From the NCBI RefSeq assembly GCF_947502395.1, contig NZ_CANMZM010000003.1, forward strand, positions 1 through 64,000: a DNA stretch of 64,000 nt, read 5' to 3'. The translations under genes and the position numbers were made by a program. Positions 25,414-34,100 of this stretch are shown here, in pieces (within the stretch, counting starts at the first letter, position 1; every line of letters starts with the position of its first letter). This stretch comes from an uncultured Erythrobacter sp. (GTDB taxonomy: Bacteria > Pseudomonadota > Alphaproteobacteria > Sphingomonadales > Sphingomonadaceae). The notes beneath the pieces were generated by a model that saw only the letters and a list, made by a program, of their open reading frames with translations, had not been told where the DNA came from and ran no database searches.

Positions 25414-26271
25414 ATGCCGACAGTCGTCTACGAGAAGGACGGACGCATCGGGCGTATCACGCTTAACCGCCCGGAAGTCATGAATGCTATCAACACAGAT
25501 CTTCCCCGTGAACTCGAAGCTTGTGTCGAGCAGGCGAATGACGACAAGGACGTGCATGTCATTGTCTTGAGCGGTGCGGGTGATGCATTTTGCGCAGGGT
25601 ATGACCTCACGGCTTATGCCCAGAACACCAGCGGAAAGTCGCAATACGGCGAGGGTCCATGGGACCCGATGCAAGACTATGCATTTATGATGGGAAACAC
25701 CCAGAAGTTCATGTCGCTTTGGCGCAGCTACAAGCCCGTCATCGCGAAGGTTCACGGATTTGCGGTCGCCGGCGGTTCAGACATCGCCCTCTGCTGCGAT
25801 CTGGTTGTGATGGCTGACACGGCCAAGATCGGTTACATGCCGGCGCGGGTTTGGGGCTGCCCCACAACGGCGATGTGGGTCTATCGCCTTGGAGCAGAGC
25901 AGGCGAAACGCATGCTGTTGACTGGCGACAAGATCGATGGGCGCGAGGCAGAGCGGATTGGTCTCATCCACAAGGCAGTTCCAGAGGCCGATCTCGACGT
26001 CGAGGTTGAGCGTTTGGCCGAACGCATGTGCACTGTCCCCATCAATCAGTTGATGATGCAAAAGCTCATGATCAATCAGGCCCTAGACTCAATGGGACTG
26101 CAGAACACTCAGATGATCGCGACCCTGTTTGACGGGATCACTCGGCATTCTCCCGAAGGGGTGAACTTCAAGCGCAGGTCGGAGGAGATGGGCTGGAAAC
26201 AAGCGGTGCGCGAGCGTGACCTTGGAACCTTCGATTGGACCGAGAACCGTTCGATCAACTCAGCGAAGTAG
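25414..26271 (+). CDS. Crotonase-superfamily protein lacking hydratase glutamates
   Basis: A 285-residue crotonase-fold protein with ITLNRPEVMNAI, the CoA/oxyanion segment LSGAGDAFCAGYDLTAY and VHGFAVAGGSDIALCCDLV. In enoyl-CoA hydratases two Glu residues act on water. Here the first position appears as Asp in GGSDIAL, and the second region reads MPARVWGCPTTAMW instead of the usual PE-x-x-x-G. It is therefore probably not a standard hydratase; isomerase, hydrolase or C-C lyase activity is possible. It follows the desaturase gene by 21 bp and ends 5 bp before the convergent HxlR-type gene. Confidence 0.85.
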   Translation: MPTVVYEKDGRIGRITLNRPEVMNAINTDLPRELEACVEQANDDKDVHVIVLSGAGDAFCAGYDLTAYAQNTSGKSQYGEGPWDPMQDYAFMMGNTQKFMSLWRSYKPVIAKVHGFAVAGGSDIALCCDLVVMADTAKIGYMPARVWGCPTTAMWVYRLGAEQAKRMLLTGDKIDGREAERIGLIHKAVPEADLDVEVERLAERMCTVPINQLMMQKLMINQALDSMGLQNTQMIATLFDGITRHSPEGVNFKRRSEEMGWKQAVRERDLGTFDWTENRSINSAK

Positions 26272-26276
26272 CCGGC

Positions 26277-27185
26277 TCAATACGATACATCACGCGGGTC
26301 GATCTCGATTTGGCAATGCCCGCAAACGCAAACTGTCCTGACATCGGCGCCGCATGGTTTGTGAACGAGTTCGGCCCAAGGTTTGTCAGCTTTGGGTGCC
26401 CAATCAAGCGCCCACGTTCGCATGACCAACACCGGGTCGAGGATCGCCAAACCTGCATCGGTCGCGCGATAGGCGGCGTTTTTGCTCGAATGAGTGCGCT
26501 GGAGAATTCCCTGTCGAGCAAGGTGTTTGAGCCGGTCACTAAGGATCGTGTCAGCAACGCCAAGAGTTTTCTGCGCATCGCGAAATCGAAACTGCGTCTG
26601 CAGCGCGCCGTAAACGATCAGCATGGACCAGCGGTCCCCGACAGCTTTCAGCATGTCGACCGCCGGATCGGGACGATCCGAGATGTCGTCGAATGAAGCC
26701 ATCTTGCGCCACCCGCGCACGCTTCCAGTTCCGGGCGTCGATCGTTTGAGAGCGCCGATCCGAGGCCATACAAGGTCCTGACTGCGGATCTGCTGACGGC
26801 AATTGGTGCACACAGTCCTGATGCTTAGCGGCTTTCCGCAAGCCTTGTGGATCAACTTGGAGGCACCGGGTTCGGATCGCCATTCCTCGCCCCATGCGAT
26901 CATAGATAGAGCGATTGGATAGACCGCGCGCCCCTTTGCAGTGAAGCGATATTCGAAGCGCGGCGGTGCCTCGTTGTATTGGTGCCGCTCAAATATCCCG
27001 GTCTCGATCAGATGCTTGAGTCGCTCGGTCAAGCGAGCTCGTGAAATGTTCAGTCTGTCACAGAAATCCTGGAATCGCGCCGCGCCGAAGAATGCTTCTC
27101 GCGTGATCAGAAACGTCCAGGCGTCTCCTAGAGCGTCGACAGCAGCAAAATAGGCATCTTTCCCGGTTGGGTTTTTGGCATCCAT
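26277..27185 (-). CDS. Tandem-fused HxlR-type regulator
   Basis: A 302-residue protein made of two HxlR winged-helix units. Unit one (about residues 10-125) has LGDAWTFLITREAFFGAARF, LNISRARLTERLKHLIETGI and a tail LIHKACGKPLSIRTVCTNC. Unit two (about 170-295) has VGDRWSMLIVYGALQTQFRF, LGVADTILSDRLKHLARQGI and the similar tail LVHKPCGADVRTVCVCGHC. Each tail carries a Cys pair, suggesting metal or redox sensing. HxlR proteins normally work as homodimers of about 110-150 residues, so this looks like a covalent dimer. It diverges from an alpha/beta hydrolase gene, with a 45-bp palindrome in the gap. Confidence 0.85.
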   Translation of the reverse strand: MDAKNPTGKDAYFAAVDALGDAWTFLITREAFFGAARFQDFCDRLNISRARLTERLKHLIETGIFERHQYNEAPPRFEYRFTAKGRAVYPIALSMIAWGEEWRSEPGASKLIHKACGKPLSIRTVCTNCRQQIRSQDLVWPRIGALKRSTPGTGSVRGWRKMASFDDISDRPDPAVDMLKAVGDRWSMLIVYGALQTQFRFRDAQKTLGVADTILSDRLKHLARQGILQRTHSSKNAAYRATDAGLAILDPVLVMRTWALDWAPKADKPWAELVHKPCGADVRTVCVCGHCQIEIDPRDVSY

Positions 27186-27226
27186 CGGAAGGTCCTAGCA
27201 ACATTGCTCAAGCAGCACCAGAATTC

Positions 27227-27271
27227 ACTAGCATATTGAAACTCGCTCTGATAGAGTTCCACTATGCTAGT
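27227..27271. promoter_or_regulatory. Extended 45-bp palindrome overlapping a start codon
   Basis: ACTAGCATA (27227-27235) and GAAACTC (27238-27244) are mirrored by GAGTTCC (27254-27260) and TATGCTAGT (27263-27271) around one common centre at 27249; 18 of 22 base pairs match. The right arm contains the ATG of the hydrolase (27264), and the left arm begins about 40 bp from the HxlR-type start. Binding here would block initiation of the hydrolase transcript and probably autoregulate the HxlR gene. Confidence 0.65.
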
Positions 27272-28193
27272 AACGAAAAGCACCAATGCGATTAGCGGCC
27301 TCCCATCGGCGCGACCGCAGGAATCCGTGCCGATCTGCTCACCTGTTTCACTGAAGACAGCAGACGGTGTGGGTTTGCATCTGGATCACATTCGTCCGGT
27401 CGAGATCACGGGTGCAGCGATACTCATTACGCCTGCGATGGGGGCACCCGCGCGAGCCTATCGGCGATTGGGCCATGCGCTCGCGGACAGAGGGCATGCG
27501 GTCGGAATACTCGATCCGCGAGGTATCGGCGAAAGCGACCTTACCCCGTCGCGCAACGTTGACTTTGGTGTGCGGGAGTTTCTCGAACAAGACTGGCAAA
27601 CCGCCGTCGAATGGCTTCGCACAACCCATCCGTCGACCAAGACAATCCTTCTCGGACACAGCTTCGGCGGACAGCTGAACTCGATCTACGCTGGTAAGCA
27701 TCCTGAACAAGTCGATGCTCTGATCAATCTATGCGCTGTCTGGCTGCATTTTCGCGAGATGGGGTCGATCGCACAACAAGCAAAAGGCCTGATTTTCTTC
27801 AGCCTCATGCGAGCATGTGCGGAAGTCATCGGATTTGGCCCCGGCGACAAGCTTGGCTGGGGCGCACGGTTCGCCAAACAACATGTTCGCGACTGGTCAT
27901 CCTGGGGTCTCGACGGAAAGTACATGTATCACGGAGGCGACGCGCGCGAATGTCTGCGTCAGGTCACGCAGCCAACTCTGGCGGTGTCCTTCACTGACGA
28001 TGACACACTCGGACCTGGCCCGGCCTGGACCCGCTTCTGCGATGAGATGGCGGCATCAGAAATGACACGATGGCGCTTGCGCCCTGAGGATATCGGAAAA
28101 TCAAAAGCTGGGCATTTTGGCGCGCTCAAGGATGCCGACCCACTCTGGGAAAAGATCGATGCCTGGATCAGGGCCTCGGTCCTTGATGGATGA
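27264..28193 (+). CDS. Alpha/beta hydrolase
   Basis: A 309-residue alpha/beta hydrolase with nucleophile elbow ILLGHSFGGQ (Ser133) and base His in SKAGHFGALKD; FTDDDTLGPG probably carries the acid. ILDPRGIGESD resembles serine aminopeptidase/lysophospholipase-like (Hydrolase_4) proteins. It is the first gene of a short plus-strand operon with the CMD-like and second crotonase genes, and its ATG lies inside the HxlR-associated palindrome. Substrate unknown, perhaps an ester or lactone in the same pathway. Confidence 0.8.
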   Translation: MLVTKSTNAISGLPSARPQESVPICSPVSLKTADGVGLHLDHIRPVEITGAAILITPAMGAPARAYRRLGHALADRGHAVGILDPRGIGESDLTPSRNVDFGVREFLEQDWQTAVEWLRTTHPSTKTILLGHSFGGQLNSIYAGKHPEQVDALINLCAVWLHFREMGSIAQQAKGLIFFSLMRACAEVIGFGPGDKLGWGARFAKQHVRDWSSWGLDGKYMYHGGDARECLRQVTQPTLAVSFTDDDTLGPGPAWTRFCDEMAASEMTRWRLRPEDIGKSKAGHFGALKDADPLWEKIDAWIRASVLDG

Positions 28194-28216
28194 GCCTTGA
28201 GCAAAAGGAGAATGAC

Positions 28217-28597
28217 ATGACGGACGACCGACAGGAAAAAGCGCGTGCAATTGTCGAGCAGCTCTGGGGGAAAGGGGCGGCATCGGGCAGCGACGGCAAC
28301 GACGGCAACGATGATCCATTTCGCGGCGTTGCTCTGGAACATTTGTTCGGAGAAATTTGGCCAAGACCAGGCCTTGCGATCCGGGACCGGTCCCTGATCA
28401 CTGTCGCCGCTCTGCTGGTTCTTGGCCGCGAGAAGCAATTTGCGCTGCATCTGCGCGGCGCACTCAATGTCGGCGTCACCCCCGAAGAGATCGAAGAGAT
28501 GATGGTCCACCTCGCCTATTATGGCGGGTTTCCCGTCTCCGCCTCTGCTCGCGACATTGCGCACACAATCTTGCCGAACGCAGGCGACAAGAACTAA
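28217..28597 (+). CDS. Carboxymuconolactone decarboxylase-like protein
   Basis: A 126-residue helical protein of the CMD/AhpD superfamily: FGEIWPRPGLAIRDRSLITV, AALLVLGREKQFALHLRGAL and NVGVTPEEIEEMMVHLAYYG follow the classical gamma-carboxymuconolactone decarboxylase pattern. The Cys-x-x-Cys of AhpD peroxidases is absent, which supports a decarboxylase- or lactone-type role over redox. ATG 28217 is chosen over an upstream in-frame start because AAAGGAG precedes it by 6 bases. It lies between the hydrolase and crotonase genes. Confidence 0.85.
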   Translation: MTDDRQEKARAIVEQLWGKGAASGSDGNDGNDDPFRGVALEHLFGEIWPRPGLAIRDRSLITVAALLVLGREKQFALHLRGALNVGVTPEEIEEMMVHLAYYGGFPVSASARDIAHTILPNAGDKN

Positions 28598-28616
28598 TCA
28601 CAAGGGAGAGTTTAGG

Positions 28617-29507
28617 ATGAGCAAAACACCACACGGATACAACCGCAGCACAGCCACGCGACCCGAAACCGAACACCTCATCTATGAGGAAGATGGTGAC
28701 GTCGCGACCATCACGTTGAACCGTCCCGAAGTTATGAATGCGCTTTCCATCGATTTGTCGCGCGAATTCACTGAAACGCTCGAATACATCCGCGATCAAG
28801 AGCACCTTCACATCGTCGTACTGAAAGGTGCTGGCGGAAATTTTTGCACCGGCGATGATCTGACAGAAATGGCCGCCGGCAAATGGGGGCACCCCAATCA
28901 GGTGTTCCGCCGAGTGCGCTACTACCAATACATGGCGAATACGTTGGAGGAGCTCGACAAAATCACCATAGCCTCTGTCGACGGCAATTGCGTTGGCGGC
29001 GGACTTGAAGTCACTATGGCATGCGACTTCGTTATCTGCACCGAGCGAGCTCGCTGGGGCATGCCCGAAGTGGACTGGGGCATCACACCCGGTTGGGGCG
29101 GGACGACCCGAATGGTCCGACTGATCGGTCGCCGCATGACGAAGGAGATCAATCTTCTAGGCGCGCTGCATCCTGCAAAACGCGGCATTGATCTGGGCTT
29201 GTTCAACCGCGTTGTTGGAAACGACGAACTCGAAGCGGCGACACAGGAACTGGTCGAGCTGCTTCAGATGAAAAACCATCAGGGGCTCCGCCAATTGAAG
29301 TTCATCATCAACAAGAATGTCGAGGCCGACCTCAACACGGCGCAAGGCTTCGAAGCGCTCCAGACTGCGTATACCAGCTCGGTCAATCAAACGGGCGCAG
29401 TTGCCGACGCGGATGATCGCCATGGCTGGGCCTCATACGTCAAGAAAGACCCGGAAAGTCCGATCGCGAAGCGGCGCACCACCTCAATCGATTTCTGGGT
29501 GGACTGA
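28617..29507 (+). CDS. Enoyl-CoA hydratase/crotonase family enzyme
   Basis: A 296-residue crotonase. ITLNRPEVMNAL, the oxyanion segment LKGAGGNFCTGDDLTEM, CVGGGLEVTMACDFV and MPEVDWGITPGWGGT retain both catalytic Glu positions of hydratases, unlike the crotonase at 25414. The C-terminal part NKNVEADLNTAQGFEALQTA is also typical. An open frame extends upstream into the CMD gene, but ATG 28617 has GGGAGAG at good spacing. It should hydrate or rearrange an unsaturated acyl-CoA or aryl-CoA. It is followed 3 bp later by the NTF2-like gene. Confidence 0.88.
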   Translation: MSKTPHGYNRSTATRPETEHLIYEEDGDVATITLNRPEVMNALSIDLSREFTETLEYIRDQEHLHIVVLKGAGGNFCTGDDLTEMAAGKWGHPNQVFRRVRYYQYMANTLEELDKITIASVDGNCVGGGLEVTMACDFVICTERARWGMPEVDWGITPGWGGTTRMVRLIGRRMTKEINLLGALHPAKRGIDLGLFNRVVGNDELEAATQELVELLQMKNHQGLRQLKFIINKNVEADLNTAQGFEALQTAYTSSVNQTGAVADADDRHGWASYVKKDPESPIAKRRTTSIDFWVD

Positions 29508-29510
29508 AAT

Positions 29511-29966
29511 ATGAACCGCGAGGAGACACAGGCGGTGCTGGACGTATACTACAACGCGTTCAACACCATGGATAAGGACGGCGTGCTTGCCGTCTTTACC
29601 GAAGATGCCGACTTTATCGACTTCACCATGGGCCGTAATATGAAGGGGCGCGACGAGCTTGCCGCCTTTATCGACGAGACATGGCGCCTCAGTCCGTATT
29701 TCCGTCTCGAGCCGGAGATCATCGTCATCGACGACAGTCAGGTCGCGGTTCAACTCTACATGTCAGGTGCCAAGAAGGTTGATGCAGCTGGCAGGCCCAA
29801 GCCCGGTGAGTTGTGGCGCATTCCGTCCACGTCGTTCTTCAAGTTTCGCGGTGAGCAAATCCACTGGAAAGCGGATTGCTGGAATGCGCTGGCGATCCCC
29901 AAACAGATCGGTTGGCTGAAGACAGTCCCCATGATGATGCGATCCAACGGTAAGTCGGCGAGATAA
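29511..29966 (+). CDS. NTF2-like/SnoaL-type protein
   Basis: A 151-residue protein of the NTF2-like fold: VLDVYYNAFNTMDKDGVLAV, FTEDADFIDFTMGRNMKGRD then ELAAFIDE, and the strands EIIVIDDSQVAVQLYMSG and FFKFRGEQIHWKADCWNALA. Such proteins are ketosteroid-isomerase-like cyclases, isomerases or small ligand-binding proteins. It is the last gene of the hydrolase/CMD/crotonase operon, so a role on the same metabolite is likely. No catalytic residue can be assigned safely. Confidence 0.75.
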   Translation: MNREETQAVLDVYYNAFNTMDKDGVLAVFTEDADFIDFTMGRNMKGRDELAAFIDETWRLSPYFRLEPEIIVIDDSQVAVQLYMSGAKKVDAAGRPKPGELWRIPSTSFFKFRGEQIHWKADCWNALAIPKQIGWLKTVPMMMRSNGKSAR

Positions 29967-30547
29967 CGATGCGATATCTTCTGGACCGCAACCAGACAGT
30001 TTGTTTCCATCCTTGCCGTCGCGGTTGTAGTCATCCCAATCTAAAGGACAGCCCTCGGTAGCGGCCCCACCTGCTTGGCCGCCCGCACGTCGCCAAGCTT
30101 CTTACTCCAGCAATTTTACGTCTTCTGACCAACGGGTTTCGCCGATTGTGCATTCTTCGATGGGGTAAAACATGGTGGTCATCAGTGTGCCCCGTCATGC
30201 GCGAGTAACTCGACCGGAGTTCGGTCCATAAGCAAAAACAATTGCACCGGCGCACCACGCTTCTTGCGCGGCGCTCTGTGGAATTAGGCGAGCTTAGGGT
30301 GCAAATGGACTTTTCCTGAGTTCGTACGGTCGATGTACGAGCCATGCGCATCCATCCCCATGAGCAATTCCTTGCCAGCGGTATAAGGATAGCTGGACCC
30401 GAAACCGACCACCTTAAGAAGCTTCGAACATTCTTCGGCATAGGGATGCAAGTCGCCTGTCAGTTTCGCATCACTGTCGGACCCTTCGAGTTCGACCGGC
30501 GATCTAAGTAGCAAGGTCAGCTTGAATTTCGGCGTTTAGAAGGCATC
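29967..30547. other. Gene-poor region with decayed minus-strand frames
   Basis: No plus-strand gene is credible. On the minus strand a 76-residue frame (30284-30514) reads plausible protein (LHPYAEECSKLLKVVGFGSS, then PYTAGKELLMGMDAHGSYID). Beyond its stop the same strand continues with LFLLMDRTPVELLAHDGAH before further stops. This looks like an eroded gene of unrecognised family. A short GCGGCC/GGCCGC stem occurs at 30061-30082. Confidence 0.35.
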
Positions 30548-30603
30548 GGTTTGAAGTCGAATGACCGCAATTGGTACACAAAGCGGTCACTCGACTTCAA
30601 ACC
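30548..30603. repeat. 21-bp inverted repeat (long hairpin)
   Basis: The left arm 30548-30568 (GGTTTGAAGTCGAATGACCGC, the outer 20 shown by its ends GGTTTG and GACCGC) is mirrored by 30583-30603 with a single A/C mismatch and a 14-nt loop. No T tract follows, so it is not an obvious intrinsic terminator. It could be a palindromic repetitive element, the paired ends of a lost small element, or a structured transcript end. Confidence 0.6.
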
Positions 30604-31187
30604 TCCTGCAGTTCACGCTTAGCCAAAATACTACTCGGTATCAGTTAGGGCTGGAGTTATGCCCGGGCAAGTGGGCTTTTTCGCGGGCCATTCGGAAAGG
30701 TCACGGAAATTAATGCAATGCAAGCAATAACTTAAGCCGTAAGTGCGATGCTTCTTCTGCACCATTTGTTCTTCTCACGTTCTCCCAAATAGTCTATGAA
30801 AACCGCAGAAATCCAAGGGATTCCGCCCCTGGATCGTCTCGGAATGTTCCGCCCAATCTCGGCCGTTCCCCACATGTCTTTGAGCATTACGCGACTCAAA
30901 TCTCTGAAGCCCAAAGCCGGGCAATTCACGGACAAAGCCAAGCGCTGCCAGCCCGCTTTTTGCGATGAGGTGCCGCTGAGCCTACAGTTCGTATTTGAGT
31001 CAATTGCGCACGATGTTCTAGCCAAAGTCGTAGCGGGGGATTGTTTGTTGGGCAAAGAGTCAGCGCATCACCCCCAATTGAAACAATCGACATCGCGAGA
31101 AAAACACTAAACAAAAACCGTGCCGGCCGGATTGACTCATAGGGCCCGGTAACTGCCGGCCCTGGAATCTGATTTTCGGAGTGTTAG
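30604..31187. other. Upstream region of the giant RHS gene
   Basis: No recognisable protein is encoded; the frames of about 100 codons present on both strands overlap each other and lack motifs. The segment is more AT-rich than the flanks and presumably carries the promoter of the RHS gene, with GGAG at about 31177 as its ribosome-binding site. A weak GCCC/GGGC stem followed by five T occurs at about 30661-30680. Confidence 0.35.
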
Positions 31188-34100
31188 ATGACGGCGATTT
31201 TCACAGGTCTCGGTGCAGGCCTTGAGCGTGGTTCAGCAAATATCTTAGGCGGTGCGGGCCAAATCGGTGGGAAAGCCCTTGGGCGTGCAGGTGAGAATGT
31301 CTCTGTTAATGCTGCGACCGGCAATCTTGTCATCAACCGCCGCGATGAATTCCTGACCGGGCGCGGGCTCGATCTTGGCGTCTCGCGCACATACAATTCG
31401 ATCATCGACGCCCATGATGGCGACAATGGCGATCAATGGCAGCAGAGCACGCATCGCCGCATCTTCGATATCACTGGCCAGCAGAACCAGTCTGGAAGCA
31501 CGATCAAGCGCCAGGGGGCCGATGGCTCGGTTATCACCTATAGCTGGAACTCTTCCTATGGCGCCTATGTCTCCACCGATGGCAGCGGTGCTTTCGACAC
31601 GATCCAAAAGGTCGGTAGCAATTGGGTTTGGCGTGATGGCGCGACCAAGGTCAAGGAAACCTATGCAGCCTCAGGCACAAACAACTGGCGGATAATCAGC
31701 CAGCGCGACTCCGACGGTCATGGTCTTACCTTCTCCTATGTCGGTACAAAGCTCGACAAGGTGACCACAGCCAATGGCGAGTGGATCAAGTATCACTACG
31801 AGGGTGCTAATGTCCGCCGGATCGAAACCGGCTACAAGGATGGCAGCACCGACAAGACCCTCTCGCGCGTTTGGTACAATTATGACAGCCTGAACCGGCT
31901 GGAGAGTGTGACCACTGATCTGACGCCCGAAGATTCAAGCGGCTCGGATGGTAATGTCTACATCGTCAACTATGGCTACCACGGAAACACAAATCGTGTC
32001 GCGACTATTGGGCAGACCGATGGCGCGCATCTGGCGATCACCTACAATTCAGACGGGAAAGTAACCCACCTAAACCAGACAGCGGCGAGCGGTGAAATCC
32101 GGCAGACACGGATCGATTACGGACCTGGCTGGGCCTCGATCACCCATCCTGATGGCACGACGAACAACCTTTATTACGACAGTAAGGGGCAGTTGGGGCA
32201 GATCAACTTTGTCGGTCCGCAATCGGGCGATCCGGTGACCACGAATTACTTCACCTATGATGCGGATGGGAATGTTCTGACGGTTCGAGATCAGAACCTG
32301 AAGACGACCAAATACACCTATGACGACCGCGGTCAGCGCACCAGTTCGACCGATCCGCTGGGCCGGACGATTGTCTATCAATATGATGATCAAGGCAATC
32401 TGGTGCGCGAGTCTGAGCTGTTTTCGGATTTGCTCGCTCACCCACGCGAGTTTCTAACGCAGTCGTCTAACGGTTCACCTGAAGCAGCATCGGCTCTTCA
32501 TGGTGACTGGGCGCTGCAAAATGGCATCGCCACCCAGGCCACCGATGGATACATTTGGGCAGGCATCACCGCCAAGTCAGTGATTACAGCGCAAACGGGT
32601 CACACCTACACGGTCACTGCCGAGGTGAAGATCGATGGCGGCACCTATGATCCTTCGCAGGGATCGCCTTTCGGCTTAGGCTTCATAACGCTGGATAGTG
32701 GCTATGGCCGAGTTGCGCACAAAGCGAACTGGCCAAGCCCAGCATCAGTCAGTAGCACGATCCTGGACAATGGCTGGGTGCGTTTTGACTACACCTACAA
32801 AGCCACAGCGGCTGACACATATCTTCGCCCCCATTTCTATCGTCGTCCCTCACTTGGCGGTAACGGTACCCTTTCGGTACGCAATTTTAGCCTCAGTTCG
32901 GGCAATGACGAGAACACACTCGCGCGCAACTGGGACCGGTTTGCGGATATTACCTCGAAGCCTACCACCAATCTCAGCCACGGCACCGAGGGACAGTCTC
33001 CCTCCGAAGCCTGGCAGCTTGGCAGCTATTGGACGTTTCAGGATGGCGTCGCGAGTAAAGCAACAGGCACCGATCAATGGGGCGGAATTGGCACTCGCGA
33101 ACTGATCGTTGGAGAGGTCGGGAAAACCTATAAGATCTACGCCGATGTCAAGATTGAGGGCGGGACTTATGACTCCTCGAAGAGTGTTCCGCTGGCAATG
33201 GGTTTCGTCACCCTTGATGGAGATTACAATCGGGTTTCCCATCGTAACTATGCAGCATCCGCAAGCGACGTCTTCAATAAAGGCTGGGTACGCATTGAGT
33301 ACACCTACACAGCCACTGAGTCAGAAAAGTTTCTCCGTCCGTATATCTATCAACGCCACTCGCTGGGCGGCAACGGCACGCTCTCGATCCGCAATTTCCA
33401 CGCAGAGCCTGCGCATGATGTCGCAATAGGCCGAGAACTGGAGCAGACGCGCTACGTCTACGACAGCGAAAACCACTTGCGCTATGTCATCAACGGCGGC
33501 GGTGAAGTGACGGAGTATCGCTACAACAGCGATGGCACTCTCTACTACAAGTCCGAATACCCGGAGCACACCTATTCAACTGGCACCGGGATCCCGACGC
33601 TTGCTGAAATGGATACCTGGCGCAATGGCTTGGCGGATCGCCAGTCGGCGCGCGGAATCAAATACACCTATGACGCGCGCGGAAATCTGAAGGAAACGCT
33701 CGACTACGGCTACGCCGCTTCAAATGGCGGCGGCACAACAACCGAAGACTACACGCGCAAATATCTCACCTACGATCAAGCGGGCCGGTTGCTGCGCAGC
33801 AATTACTATGGCGAGATCGGCGAGACCTACATCTACGACGGCATGGGCCGCGTCATCGCCTCAACCGACGGTGCGGGTGAGACGACAAACTTTGTCTTCG
33901 AGGATGCTCAGACCAGAACAGTCATCTCCAACACTCTGGGTGCGGTCACCACCAACACCTACAACAAGGCTGGCGAGCTGATCAGCCAGACCAATAGTGG
34001 GTCTTATGACCACACGGGCACGTCATCGTATAAGTACGACAAAATGGGCCGTCTCCGGATGGAGACCGATGAAACAGGCAACGAGAAATACTACCTGTAT

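Noticed and set aside
30661..30680. Short GC stem followed by five T as a terminator
   Set aside because: The stem is only about 4 bp and lies far from the end of any gene.
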